Part shown: positions 17,153-27,472 of the stretch, one piece after another
How the letters are laid out: each line of letters opens with the position of its first letter
Position numbering within the stretch: position 1 is the stretch's first letter
Origin: Amycolatopsis circi
GTDB lineage: Bacteria; Actinomycetota; Actinomycetes; Mycobacteriales; Pseudonocardiaceae
Assembly: GCF_003385235.1 (NCBI RefSeq)
Contig: NZ_PQIA01000010.1
Location: 62,001-126,000, forward strand
Direction: 5' to 3'
Length of the DNA stretch: 64,000 nucleotides
Position numbers and translations under genes: made by a program
Notes under the pieces: generated by a model
Database searches by the model: none
The model's input: only the letters and a program-made list of their open reading frames with translations
Told to the model about the DNA's origin: nothing

Positions 17153-17241
17153 TTGCTTGGGACAACCTCTTCGGCACCGCTGCTGTCACTCCCGCAGCGG
17201 CGCGACTCGACCTGCTTCACGACCGGATGGTGCGCCCGTGA
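17149..17241 (+). pseudogene. 30-codon duplicated N-terminal fragment of the DUF5691-type gene
   Basis: An open frame from GTG 17149 (overlapping the SWIM stop as GTGA) to TGA 17241 (overlapping the next GTG start). Its first residues, IAWDNLFGTAAV, mirror TAWNDLVGTVLL at the start of the following gene. The DNA shows why: about 45 bp from 17136 recur with substitutions from 17225, an offset of 89 bp, starting with GGATGGTGCG. An old tandem duplication of the gene junction left a short coupled frame. It may still be translated to pass ribosomes from one gene to the next; a product with its own function is not supported. Confidence 0.7.
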
Positions 17242-18680
17242 CCGCCTGGAACGACCTCGTCGGCACCGTCCTGCTCGGCACCCGCCGCAGGACCCTCGAT
17301 CCCGCCGGATTGCCGCCCGGGGTAAAGGAAATCGCCGAACACCGCACCGAACCCGCCGACCAAGCGCTCGTCGCCGCGGCGGCGTACACCGGATACCGGC
17401 GCGCCGGACAGCAACCCCTCACCGGCGTCGAACCCGAACCGGCCGCGGCCGCGGACAACCGGCCGTTCATCCCGGCCGTGGCGCGGGCGCGGCTCGTGCA
17501 CCTGCTGTCCGCCAACCGGCCCGAACTGGTGGAGGAATGGCTCGCCACGGTGGCGGACAAGGGATTCCGCGTCCCGCCCGAGCGGTTGCCCGCGCTGGCC
17601 GACGCGGCGCGGACCCGGGTGTCGTTGCGGGCGCCGCTCGCGACGGTCGCCGGGCCGGTCGGGGCGTGGCTCGGCGAACGGAATCCGGATTGGGCGTTCC
17701 TGGTCGCCCCCGCCGACGACACCAGCGACAACGCCTGGCAGTTCGGCACTGCCGCGCGACGGCAGGCCTGGCTCGAACGCGTGCTCGTCGCCGATCCCGC
17801 CCGTGCGCGGGAGGCGCTCGCTGCGGCCTGGAGCAACGAACCGGCCGACATCCGGGCGACATTCCTCTCCCTGCTTGGCGAGCACCTCGCCGACGAGGAC
17901 GAGCCGTTCGTCGAAGCCGCGCTCGGCGACCGGGCGGCCGGGGTGCGCGAGATTGCGCTGCGGCTGATCGGCCGGTACCCCGATTCGGCCTCCGGCCAGC
18001 GGATGATCGAACGGCTGCGGGCCTGCGTCACCGTGCGCAGCCGCGCGCTGCGGGCCGATGTCCTCGAATTCACGCCTCCAGAGCCGGACGACAGCTTGAT
18101 CGGCGACGGCATCCGCGTCCCTGCCGGGCCCGGGCAAGGCACCGCCCGGCTGCGCGCGATCATCGCCGCCACTCCCCTGCGATTCTGGGCCGAGTACGGC
18201 ACCCCGGGCGAACTGGCCGGGATGCTCGTCGAAGGGCCGCCGCTGAACGTGGTGCGCGAAAGCTGGGCCACCGCCGCGCTTCGGCAGCGCGACGAGCGCT
18301 GGGCGCAAGCCCTGGTGGAGGCTGAACCGGGCGGACGCAGCACCGCCGCGCTCATCGGCGTGCTGTCGCCGGAGCAGCAGGCCGCCACGGTCGCGAAGCT
18401 GACTCGCGGGCTGCCGGTCGAAGCCCTCACCCGCCTCATCCTCGACCTGCCGCGGCCGTGGCCCGCCGCGCTCGGCACGGTGCTGCTCGACTGGGTCGCC
18501 GGCCAGCGCGACCACCGGCTGGTCGCGCACGCGGCCGCCCTGATCGCGAAAGCCGTGCCCGTCGCCTGCCTCGGCCATCCGCTGGCCGAGATCCCGCTTC
18601 CCGGCGAGGCCGCCCCGTGGCGGCGCGCGGTCGCCGAAACCCTGTCCTTCCGCCGTGAAATGCATAAGGAGCTCGCATGA
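17238..18680 (+). CDS. DUF5691-type protein, second gene of the MoxR-VWA operon
   Basis: A 480-aa helical protein from GTG 17238. The N-terminal TAWNDLVGTVLLGTRRR and the long run of Ala/Leu/Arg-rich helices, with repeats such as VREIALRLIGRYPDSASGQR, suggest an alpha-solenoid (HEAT-like) scaffold; no catalytic motif is visible. I place it in the DUF5691 group from its position between SWIM and MoxR genes and its overall look, not from a search. Its stop overlaps the MoxR start by 4 bp (ATGA). In MoxR-VWA systems such solenoids often act as substrate adaptors, which would be a reasonable inference here. Confidence 0.7.
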   Translation: MTAWNDLVGTVLLGTRRRTLDPAGLPPGVKEIAEHRTEPADQALVAAAAYTGYRRAGQQPLTGVEPEPAAAADNRPFIPAVARARLVHLLSANRPELVEEWLATVADKGFRVPPERLPALADAARTRVSLRAPLATVAGPVGAWLGERNPDWAFLVAPADDTSDNAWQFGTAARRQAWLERVLVADPARAREALAAAWSNEPADIRATFLSLLGEHLADEDEPFVEAALGDRAAGVREIALRLIGRYPDSASGQRMIERLRACVTVRSRALRADVLEFTPPEPDDSLIGDGIRVPAGPGQGTARLRAIIAATPLRFWAEYGTPGELAGMLVEGPPLNVVRESWATAALRQRDERWAQALVEAEPGGRSTAALIGVLSPEQQAATVAKLTRGLPVEALTRLILDLPRPWPAALGTVLLDWVAGQRDHRLVAHAAALIAKAVPVACLGHPLAEIPLPGEAAPWRRAVAETLSFRREMHKELA

Positions 18681-19762
18681 CGTCCCCCGTCCTCCGGCCG
18701 CACGCCGAACAGGAATACGCCGGCGAACTGGCGGCTCTCGCCGCGGCCGACGACCGGGCGAAACCGCCGTCGTGGCGGCTTTCCCCGTGGGCGGTGGTCA
18801 CCTACCTGCTCGGCGGGAACCTCGACGACGGCACCGAGATCAGCCCGAAGTACGTCGGCCCGCGACGGCTGGTCGAGGTCGCGGTCGCCACCCTCGCCAC
18901 CGACCGCGCGCTGCTGCTGCTCGGCGTGCCGGGCACAGCGAAAACCTGGGTGTCCGAGCATCTCGCGGCGGCGATCAGCGGAGACTCCACGCTGCTCGTC
19001 CAAGGCACCGCGGGCACCGCCGAGGAGCAGATCCGCTACGGCTGGAACTACGCGCGCCTCATCGCCGAAGGACCGAGCGACCAGGCGCTGGTCGAGAGCC
19101 CGGTCCTGCGTGCGATGCGGGACGGCAAGGTCGCCCGGCTCGAAGAACTCACCCGCATCCCGGCGGACGTGCAGGATTCGCTGATCACCATCCTGTCCGA
19201 GAAGACGCTGCCGATCCCCGAACTGGGCGCCGAAGTACAGGCCCGGCCCGGGTTCACGCTGGTGGCCACGGCGAACAACCGGGACAAGGGCGTCAACGAG
19301 CTGTCGAGCGCGCTGCGCCGCCGGTTCAACACCGTCGTGCTGCCGCTGCCGGACAGCGCCGAAGCGGAGGTGGAGATCGTCCGGCGACGGGTCGGTCAAC
19401 TGGTGGCCGCACTGTCGCTGCCCGCCGAAGCCGCCGATCTCGCCGAAATCCGCCGCGTGGTCACGGTTTTCCGCGAGTTGCGGGCTGGCCGCACGGAAGA
19501 CGGCCGCACCGCGGTGAAATCTCCGTCGGGCACGCTCTCGACGGCGGAAGCGATCAGCGTGCTCACCGGCGGCCTCGCGCTGGCCGCGCACTTCGGCGAC
19601 GGCGTGCTGCGCGCGCAGGACGTCGCGGCCGGAATTCACGGTGCGGTCGTGAAGGATCCGGTGGCGGACAGCGCGATCTGGAGCGAGTACCTGGAGACCG
19701 TCGTGCGCGAGCGGGAGGGCTGGGCCGACTTCTACCGGGCAGGCCAGGAGATCGCCGGATGA
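18677..19762 (+). CDS. MoxR-type AAA+ ATPase
   Basis: A 361-aa AAA+ protein. Walker A is LLGVPGTAKT (83-90 for the GxxGxxKT core); the Walker B region reads VARLEELTRIP (about 152-162), where LEEL replaces the more usual hydrophobic-DE, a feature of this MoxR branch. Sensor 1 is VATANN (196-201), and the arginine-finger segment is SALRRRFNTV. MoxR ATPases act as chaperone-like remodellers together with VWA-domain partners that bind metal through a MIDAS site. Both are in this operon. The ATG overlaps the previous gene by 4 bp and the stop overlaps the next ATG, so dosage of all products is linked. Confidence 0.88.
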   Translation: MTSPVLRPHAEQEYAGELAALAAADDRAKPPSWRLSPWAVVTYLLGGNLDDGTEISPKYVGPRRLVEVAVATLATDRALLLLGVPGTAKTWVSEHLAAAISGDSTLLVQGTAGTAEEQIRYGWNYARLIAEGPSDQALVESPVLRAMRDGKVARLEELTRIPADVQDSLITILSEKTLPIPELGAEVQARPGFTLVATANNRDKGVNELSSALRRRFNTVVLPLPDSAEAEVEIVRRRVGQLVAALSLPAEAADLAEIRRVVTVFRELRAGRTEDGRTAVKSPSGTLSTAEAISVLTGGLALAAHFGDGVLRAQDVAAGIHGAVVKDPVADSAIWSEYLETVVREREGWADFYRAGQEIAG

Positions 19763-21939
19763 CCACTCACCTCCTCGGGATCCGGCACCACGGTCCCGGT
19801 TCGGCGCGGGCGGTGGCCGCCCGGCTCGCCGAGCTGGAACCGGACGTGGTGCTGATCGAGGGACCGCCGGAGGCGGACCAGCTCGTCGATCTCGCCGCGG
19901 ACGACGACATGCGGCCGCCGGTCGCGTTGCTGGCGTACGCGTCCGACGATGTGTCGCGCGCGGCGTTCTGGCCGTTCGCGGTGTTCAGCCCGGAATGGCA
20001 GGCGCTGCGGTACGCCGCCGCGGCCGGCGTCCCGGTGAAGTTCTGCGATCTCCCCGCAGCGCACCAGTTCGCGCTCGGCGAGGAGCGGACCGCGCCCCGC
20101 GCCGACCCGCTCGCGGAACTCGCCGCGGCGGGCGGGTACGACGATCCGGAACGCTGGTGGGACGACTTCGTCGAGTCGCGCCGGGGCGACGAATCGCCGT
20201 TCGAGGTGATCGCCGACGCGATGACCGCGCTGCGCGAGGGCGAACGTCCGGACGATCCGCACGAGCAGCGCCGCGAGGCGTACATGCGGAACGTGCTGCG
20301 CAAGACCAGGAAAGAAGGCTACGAACGGATCGCCGTGGTCTGCGGCGCCTGGCACGTGCCCGCGCTGGCCGATCCGCTGCCGCCCGCTTCCCAGGACAAC
20401 TCTGTCCTCAAAGGACTCCCGAAGCGGAAAGTCGTGTGCACGTGGGTCCCGTGGACGCACGGCAGGCTCGCGTCGGTCACCGGCTACGGCGCGGGCGTCC
20501 ACTCCCCCGGCTGGTACCACCACCTGTTCAGCACCGCCGACGACGTCACCACCCGCTGGCTCACCGCTGTCGCCGGAGTGCTGCGCGAGGAAGACCTGCC
20601 CGTCTCGACCGCGCACGTGATCGAAGCGGTGCGGCTGGCCGACACACTGGCCGCGCTGCGCGGCCGGTCGTCCGCCGGACTGGCCGAGGTCGACGCCGCC
20701 ACCCGCGCGGTCCTCTGCGGAGGCGACGACGTCCAGGCCGACCTGGTCACCCGGCGACTGGTGGTCGGCGAACTGCTCGGCGAGGTGCCCGACAGCGTTC
20801 CGCAAGCGCCGCTGGCCGCCGACCTGGTCGCCACCGCCCGGCGGCTCCGGCTCAAGCGCGAACCCCAAGCGCGCGAACTCGACCTGGACCTGCGCACCCC
20901 CGGCGGGCTGGACCGCTCCCGCCTGCTGCACCGCCTGCAGATCCTCGGCATCCCCTGGGGCGAGCCGGAACTGTCCTCGGTGCGGAACAAAGGCACCTTC
21001 CGCGAGACCTGGACCCTGTGCTGGGAACCCGGTTTCGAGGTCGACCTGGTCGCGGCCGCCGTACACGGAACCACCGTGCCCGCCGCCGCCACCGCGGTCG
21101 TGCGCGAAACCGTCGCCGAATCTCCCCCGCTCGCCGACATCACCGCCGCGGTAGAACGCTGCCTCCTGGCCGATCTGGGCGACGCCCTGCCGGAAACCCT
21201 CGCCGCCCTGGACACCCGCGCCGCCGCCGATGCGGACGTCGCGCACCTCATGGCGGCCTTGCCTCCACTGGCGCGGGCAACCCGCTACGGCGACGTCCGC
21301 GGCACCGACACCGCACGGCTGCGAGAAGTCGCCGACCGGATCCTCACCCGAGTCTGCGCCGGTCTCCCGCCCGCCGTGCACGGCATCGACGAGGAGGCCG
21401 CCGCGCAGTTCTGCGAACTGGTCGACGACGTCCACGAAGCCACCGACCTCCTTGGCGACGCCGCCCGCGACCGCTGGTTCACCGCCCTCGCCCGGCTGTC
21501 CGCTCGCGACTCCCTGCCGCCGCTGCTGGCCGGCCGCATCGTGCGCCTCCTGCACGACGCCGACCTGCTGGACGGCGCAGAGGTCGAACTCCGGCTGGGC
21601 CGCATGCTCACCCCCGGCATCGCACCGGCCGACGGCGCGGCCTACGTCGAAGGCTTCTTCTCCGGCGGCGCACTCCTGCTGGTCCACGACGAACGCATGC
21701 TGCGCGTCGTCGACACCTGGCTGACCTCGATCCCGCCGGAAGTCTTCACCGAGATACTTCCCTTGCTGCGCCGCACTTTCGGTGTCTTCGCCGCTCCCGA
21801 GAAACGCGCGATCGGCGAACGCGCCGCCACCCTGTCCGGCACTCGCCGGGTCGAAGCACCGGTCGCCGAAGACCTGGACGAAATCCGCGCCGCAGCCGCC
21901 TTGCCGGTCTTCGCCACCCTCCTGGGAGCCGCCCCGTGA
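19759..21939 (+). CDS. DUF5682-type protein, fourth gene of the MoxR-VWA operon
   Basis: A 726-aa protein from ATG 19759 (4-bp overlap with moxR). The N-terminus THLLGIRHHGPGSARAV followed by PDVVLIEGPPEADQ resembles the GxxH...S/R...LxEGP layout of the TraB/TIKI/ChaN superfamily, in which the first histidine and acidic residues form a metal or peptidase site; this is a fold-level inference. A basic segment near LRKTRKEGYERIAVVCGAWH gives a second conserved-looking GAWH. The C-terminal two thirds are helical with no known motif. In this genomic setting it is most likely the effector or substrate-handling component of the MoxR-VWA machine. Activity unknown. Confidence 0.72.
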   Translation: MTTHLLGIRHHGPGSARAVAARLAELEPDVVLIEGPPEADQLVDLAADDDMRPPVALLAYASDDVSRAAFWPFAVFSPEWQALRYAAAAGVPVKFCDLPAAHQFALGEERTAPRADPLAELAAAGGYDDPERWWDDFVESRRGDESPFEVIADAMTALREGERPDDPHEQRREAYMRNVLRKTRKEGYERIAVVCGAWHVPALADPLPPASQDNSVLKGLPKRKVVCTWVPWTHGRLASVTGYGAGVHSPGWYHHLFSTADDVTTRWLTAVAGVLREEDLPVSTAHVIEAVRLADTLAALRGRSSAGLAEVDAATRAVLCGGDDVQADLVTRRLVVGELLGEVPDSVPQAPLAADLVATARRLRLKREPQARELDLDLRTPGGLDRSRLLHRLQILGIPWGEPELSSVRNKGTFRETWTLCWEPGFEVDLVAAAVHGTTVPAAATAVVRETVAESPPLADITAAVERCLLADLGDALPETLAALDTRAAADADVAHLMAALPPLARATRYGDVRGTDTARLREVADRILTRVCAGLPPAVHGIDEEAAAQFCELVDDVHEATDLLGDAARDRWFTALARLSARDSLPPLLAGRIVRLLHDADLLDGAEVELRLGRMLTPGIAPADGAAYVEGFFSGGALLLVHDERMLRVVDTWLTSIPPEVFTEILPLLRRTFGVFAAPEKRAIGERAATLSGTRRVEAPVAEDLDEIRAAAALPVFATLLGAAP

Positions 21940-23096
21940 GCGCCGATCCCGAACGCCTCCGCCGCTGGCGCCTAGTACTGGGCGGAGATTCCGACGGCAC
22001 CGGCCACGCACTGTCCGAAGGGGACGCTCGCGTCGACAACGTGCTGGCCGCCCTCTACGACGAGCGCCCCAAGAACTCCCGCAGCAGCGGCGACCGCAGC
22101 GGCGGCCTGCAAGCCTCCGCCCCGCGCGTCGCCCGCTGGCTGGGCGACATCCGGAAGTACTTCCCCGGCTCGGTAGTCCAGATCATGCAACGCGACGCCG
22201 TGGACCGGCTGGGCATCACCCGGATGCTGCTGGAACCGGAACTGCTGAGCGCCGTGGAACCGGACGTCCACCTCGTCGGAACCCTGCTTTCCCTCAACAA
22301 CGTTTTGCCGGAGGAGACGAAGGAAACCGCCCGCACCGTAGTGCGCAAGGTCGTCACGGAACTGGAGGAACGCCTAGCCGAACGCACCCGGGCAGCGGTG
22401 CGCGGCGCCCTGGACCGCGCGGCCCGCACCCAACGTCCGCGTGGCGCGGACATCGACTGGGACCGCACAGTCCGCCGGAACCTGAAACACTATTCCCCCC
22501 AGCTGAAAACCATTGTGCCCGAACAGCTTTTCGGCTTCGGCCGCCGGGAACAAAGCGTCAAGCGGGACGTGATACTTGCTGTCGACCAGTCCGGCTCGAT
22601 GGCAGAATCCGTGGTGTACTCGGGTGTCTTCGGTGCAGCCCTGGCCTCGATGCGCGCGCTGAGCACGAAATTCGTCGCCTTCGACACCGCGGTAGCCGAC
22701 CTGTCCGACCACCTGGACGACCCCGTCGACGTCCTGTTCGGCACCCAGTTAGGCGGCGGCACCGACATCAACCGCGCCTTGGCGTACTGCCAAGGACTGG
22801 TGGAGCGCCCCGAGCAAACGCTGTTGGTGCTGATCAGCGACCTGTACGAAGGCGGAGTGCGAGACGACCTGCTGCGCCGAGTCGCAGACCTGGTCGGGTC
22901 CGGGGTGCAGGTGGTCACGCTGCTGGCGCTGTCGGACTCCGGAGCGCCGTTCTACGACCACGAGAACGCGGCCGCGCTCAATGAGCGGGGAGTGCCCGCT
23001 TTCGCCTGCACGCCGGATCTTTTCCCGGACCTGATGGCAGCCGCACTCCGAAGGGAGGACTTGAGCCGCTGGGCGGCCGCAGCGACCGCGCAATGA
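21936..23096 (+). CDS. VWA-domain protein with intact MIDAS, last gene of the MoxR operon
   Basis: A 386-aa protein from GTG 21936 (GTGA overlap). The C-terminal von Willebrand A domain begins at RDVILAVDQSGSM: the DxSxS motif is at 217-221, the threonine of GGGTDIN at about 276, and the aspartate of ISDLYEGG at 302, so the metal-ion-dependent adhesion site is complete. Residues 1-205 are helical with long charged stretches (ETKETARTVVRKVVTELEER). VWA proteins of this kind pair with MoxR ATPases, as in magnesium chelatase and RavA-ViaA. No signal peptide or membrane segment, so the machine is cytoplasmic. No gene follows on this strand for the next 9.7 kb, so this ends the operon. Confidence 0.87.
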   Translation: MSADPERLRRWRLVLGGDSDGTGHALSEGDARVDNVLAALYDERPKNSRSSGDRSGGLQASAPRVARWLGDIRKYFPGSVVQIMQRDAVDRLGITRMLLEPELLSAVEPDVHLVGTLLSLNNVLPEETKETARTVVRKVVTELEERLAERTRAAVRGALDRAARTQRPRGADIDWDRTVRRNLKHYSPQLKTIVPEQLFGFGRREQSVKRDVILAVDQSGSMAESVVYSGVFGAALASMRALSTKFVAFDTAVADLSDHLDDPVDVLFGTQLGGGTDINRALAYCQGLVERPEQTLLVLISDLYEGGVRDDLLRRVADLVGSGVQVVTLLALSDSGAPFYDHENAAALNERGVPAFACTPDLFPDLMAAALRREDLSRWAAAATAQ

Positions 23097-23499
23097 CCCG
23101 GAACGCCACGGCCGGGTTCGCAGGGAGCGATTCGCCCTGGCGCGGACTGGGACGCGAGGCGGAAATGCCGGTGGCGCTCCGCGGGATCCGGCCGCCGAAG
23201 CTTTGTCTTCTGCGCGCGGTTCCGTCGATGCCGCTTGGCTGATGGGTGCCTTTCGTGCTCCGCCGACGGACGTCGGGCCGCCGCTTGGCCTCATCCGCAG
23301 GCTTCCGTGCCCTGTGCTGCCCTGCCGAACGGAATGCGTTGCCCGGCCCGGATTTCAGCCCTGCGATGAAGCGGGCACCAGACTCGCCCACCACTCGCCA
23401 GAACAAGCCGGCCAGGACCGGCCCGAAGGATCTCGGCATGACTGAGGCGGCTCACCGTCAAACCGGCACGAAAGCCAGCCACAAACCCAAATCCGCACG
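23097..23499. other. 403-bp gap, nothing recognised
   Basis: The frames open here on both strands are short, Arg/Pro-rich and lack ribosome-binding sites. No strong hairpin or repeat copy was found by eye. It separates the VWA gene from the convergent monooxygenase gene. Confidence 0.6.
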
Positions 23500-24966
<1,467 letters not shown>

Positions 24967-25026
24967 AGATTCCTCCTGCGAGAGACGACCCCGCACACCT
25001 TACGGCCGGAGCCGCCTCAAGTGGGG

Positions 25027-25065
25027 CCCCGCCGGGCCAGGCCGGGAACCACCGGCCCGGCGGGG
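25027..25065 (-). terminator. terminator of the PL8 lyase gene
   Basis: Perfect 12-bp arms 25027-25038 and 25054-25065 around a 15-nt loop, 11 bp beyond the stop of the lyase gene. GC-rich and without a T-run downstream. Confidence 0.65.
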
Positions 25066-25075
25066 AAAACCGTGC

Positions 25076-27394
25076 TCACCGCAGGGAAACGACTTTCGTG
25101 GCGCCGAAGGTGTCCTTGAGGGGAACCTCCACCGTGCGCCGCCGCACCGTCACGCGGACGCTGTCCTGCAGCTGCGTCGGGTCGGAAACAGCGAGGCTGG
25201 TCCGGCCGAGCGCCACCGAAGCGGGGCCTGAGACGGATACTTCGTCCACGGTACCCGCACTGTAGAAGTTTGCGAGCAGTGTGTTATCCCACAGCCGCAA
25301 GGCCTGGACAGCGGCCGTGTTCGCCCGGACGCGCCACGAGAGCACCGACGCGACGGTCCCCATCACCGACGCTCCGGGCAAAACGGCGTACGCGTACTTC
25401 GCATCCGCCAGCTTCGCGCCGTGCTCGATCACCAGCTTTTGGTACCGCCGCGTGTTCGGCGTCGTGGTGCCCTTGGTGTTGGCGCCGGTGTCGACGTCGC
25501 GCCACGCGCCGGTCCGGTCTTCGCGCAGTGCGGTGACCTCGGCGTTGTCGAGCAGGACGTACCCGCCGACGCGGTCGAGGTGCAGCCAGCGCGGCCGGTG
25601 CAGCGCAGCCGAATCGCCGACGACACGCGCGTCGGCCAGCAGCGTGCCGCGTCCGTTTTCGCCGAGGTTGCGGTTTTCGATCGTGGTCCGGACCGCTTGC
25701 CCGGACGTGTCGGTGATCCCCGCGCCGAGGCAGACGATGCCCGCTGGAGTGAAGAACCACGACTTCTTCGCCGTCAGTGAACCGTCTTCGGAGACGAAAT
25801 CCATCGCGTACGCGCCGTGCCGGGCGTCCCAGCGCACGCCGCCGACGTGCGCTTTCGTCGTCAACGGCGTCGCCGCCAGCGGTCCCGGCGGACCGGCCTT
25901 CGCGGTGGTGCCGGGCAGCAGGGACGGATCGACGGTCGGCCAATAGGCGTCCGAGTAGTGGCCTTTCGCGTTGGGAAGGAACAGATACAGCACACCGTCG
26001 CCGACGTGCCAGCCGTGCAGGTTCATCCCGTTGATCGACTCGTACCGCGAGATCCGCGTGGAGCCGACGCCGAGCGACGCGGACCAGCCCTCGGTCACGT
26101 GCACCATCCGGTCCTGCTGGCCGAAGATCCGGTGCGTCGCGACGATCGGCGCGGGCCGCACGCGTCCGGCGAGCATGTCCTGGGCGAACTCGATGCCCGG
26201 CGTGGCGACGAGGTCCGGCCCCGGCGCGAACCGTTCGGGATCGGGGATTTCCAGGAACGGCGCGTACGTGCCTTCCTTGATCCACTTCGCAGCGAGGCCG
26301 GACAGTTCGGTCTTCACGGTTCCGGTCGCCGACCGCGCCAGGATCAAAGTCGCGACGGTCAGCTGATGTCCGATGTCGTGCGCGGTTTCGCCTTGGCGCG
26401 ACAGCATCCGCCCGCGCACCGGCTCCATCAGCGCGCCCGCGTAGACGAACGGCGCGAACGTGTCGCCGACCAGCGCGTACACCTTCTGCTTGAGGTCGTC
26501 CGGCAGCGCGTACTCGGTGCCTTCGGTGACGTGGATCGTCCCGGCGAGCGCGGTCAGCAGGACGATGCCGTAGTGGCCGGGGTACGGGATGGTGTCGTGC
26601 TGGATGAACGAGCCGTCGGCGTGGAAGCCGTCGCCCGCCGCGCGGTCCAGCTTCGCCAGGACACTGGCCGCTCCCCCGCCGGCGACGTCGGTGATCGCGT
26701 CGATGCCGGTGCGGATCCACGCGGTGTCGCCGGTCAGCGCGCCGGACACGATCGAGATCAGCGCCTTGTCCGCCCGGTTCGCACCGGTTTCGACGACCTT
26801 CGGGTTGTTCGCGCGCAGATTCGGATTTCCGACGAACCGCTTGACCGGGCTGACGTACCGCGCCAGCTCGTCGGCGGTCAGCTGGTCGGCGACCGTGACG
26901 AGGGTGTGCAGCAGGTAGTACGGCACGCCGATCTCGTAGGTGTACCAGTTCCCGATCTCGCCGACCTGGGGGTTGTACTGGCTGGTGTAGATCAGCTCCA
27001 GCGCCTTTTTGATCCTGTCGAGCACCTTCGGGTCACCGGACAGCGTGCTGCCGGGTGTCCCCCAGTCGACGGCGATCGCGCGCAGCCGGGCGTACATCGA
27101 CGTGGTGTAGTCGCTGCCGGGGCCGAGCGGGAGGTCGGTCCACAGTGGACCGTTTCCGGAGACCGTCATGCTGTCGTAGTACGACTTCGCGACTCGGCCG
27201 AGGTTCTTCAAGGCGGCCGAGCGTTCCGGCGACGGACGGTTGATGCCTGTCTGCAGCTCGCGGTAGCCAGCCACGATGCTCTTCAACGGATCAGCGGAAG
27301 GTGCGGCGAAGGCCGGGCGCGCGGTGCCGACCAGCGCGGCCGACGCGGCGGCGATGGCACCGCCACGCAGTGCGGTTCTGCGGTTCACGGGCAT
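25076..27394 (-). CDS. Tat-exported polysaccharide lyase family 8 (hyaluronate/chondroitin/xanthan lyase type)
   Basis: A 772-aa secreted lyase. MPVNRRTALRGGAIAAASAA is a twin-arginine signal ending near AFAAPS. An (alpha/alpha) toroid domain (about 35-400) carries the conserved NWYTYEIGVP, TGANRADK and DGFHADGSFIQHDTIPYPGH segments, and a beta-sandwich C-terminus (about 420-772) follows. By spacing, Asn206, His266 and Tyr275 fit the Asn/His/Tyr triad of PL8 enzymes (His and Tyr nine residues apart). PL8 lyases cleave uronic-acid-containing chains by beta-elimination. The surrounding uronate and glucarate genes make such a polymer the likely food source. Which polymer is cut cannot be decided by eye. 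ATG 27394 is used; a longer frame runs into the palindrome at 27421. Confidence 0.86.
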   Translation of the reverse strand: MPVNRRTALRGGAIAAASAALVGTARPAFAAPSADPLKSIVAGYRELQTGINRPSPERSAALKNLGRVAKSYYDSMTVSGNGPLWTDLPLGPGSDYTTSMYARLRAIAVDWGTPGSTLSGDPKVLDRIKKALELIYTSQYNPQVGEIGNWYTYEIGVPYYLLHTLVTVADQLTADELARYVSPVKRFVGNPNLRANNPKVVETGANRADKALISIVSGALTGDTAWIRTGIDAITDVAGGGAASVLAKLDRAAGDGFHADGSFIQHDTIPYPGHYGIVLLTALAGTIHVTEGTEYALPDDLKQKVYALVGDTFAPFVYAGALMEPVRGRMLSRQGETAHDIGHQLTVATLILARSATGTVKTELSGLAAKWIKEGTYAPFLEIPDPERFAPGPDLVATPGIEFAQDMLAGRVRPAPIVATHRIFGQQDRMVHVTEGWSASLGVGSTRISRYESINGMNLHGWHVGDGVLYLFLPNAKGHYSDAYWPTVDPSLLPGTTAKAGPPGPLAATPLTTKAHVGGVRWDARHGAYAMDFVSEDGSLTAKKSWFFTPAGIVCLGAGITDTSGQAVRTTIENRNLGENGRGTLLADARVVGDSAALHRPRWLHLDRVGGYVLLDNAEVTALREDRTGAWRDVDTGANTKGTTTPNTRRYQKLVIEHGAKLADAKYAYAVLPGASVMGTVASVLSWRVRANTAAVQALRLWDNTLLANFYSAGTVDEVSVSGPASVALGRTSLAVSDPTQLQDSVRVTVRRRTVEVPLKDTFGATKVVSLR

Positions 27395-27420
27395 GACGGT
27401 GCCTCCCAGTGGGGTTGGTT

Positions 27421-27460
27421 GTGAGTGGCGATCCCGGTTAGAACCGGGATCGCCACTCAC
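27421..27460. repeat. palindromic repeat family 2, copy A
   Basis: A 40-bp perfect palindrome with 19-bp arms (27421-27439, 27442-27460) and a 2-nt centre, ending in GTGAGTGGCG/CGCCACTCAC. It lies between the aldehyde dehydrogenase stop (27473) and the lyase start (27394), so it probably terminates the dehydrogenase transcript. A diverged copy is at 33669. Confidence 0.8.
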
Positions 27461-27472
27461 GAGGGGGTCTGC

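Noticed and set aside
17186..19639. An 817-codon minus-strand frame opposite the MoxR operon
   Set aside because: Shadow of real genes; no motifs, whereas the plus strand has Walker and zinc-finger motifs.
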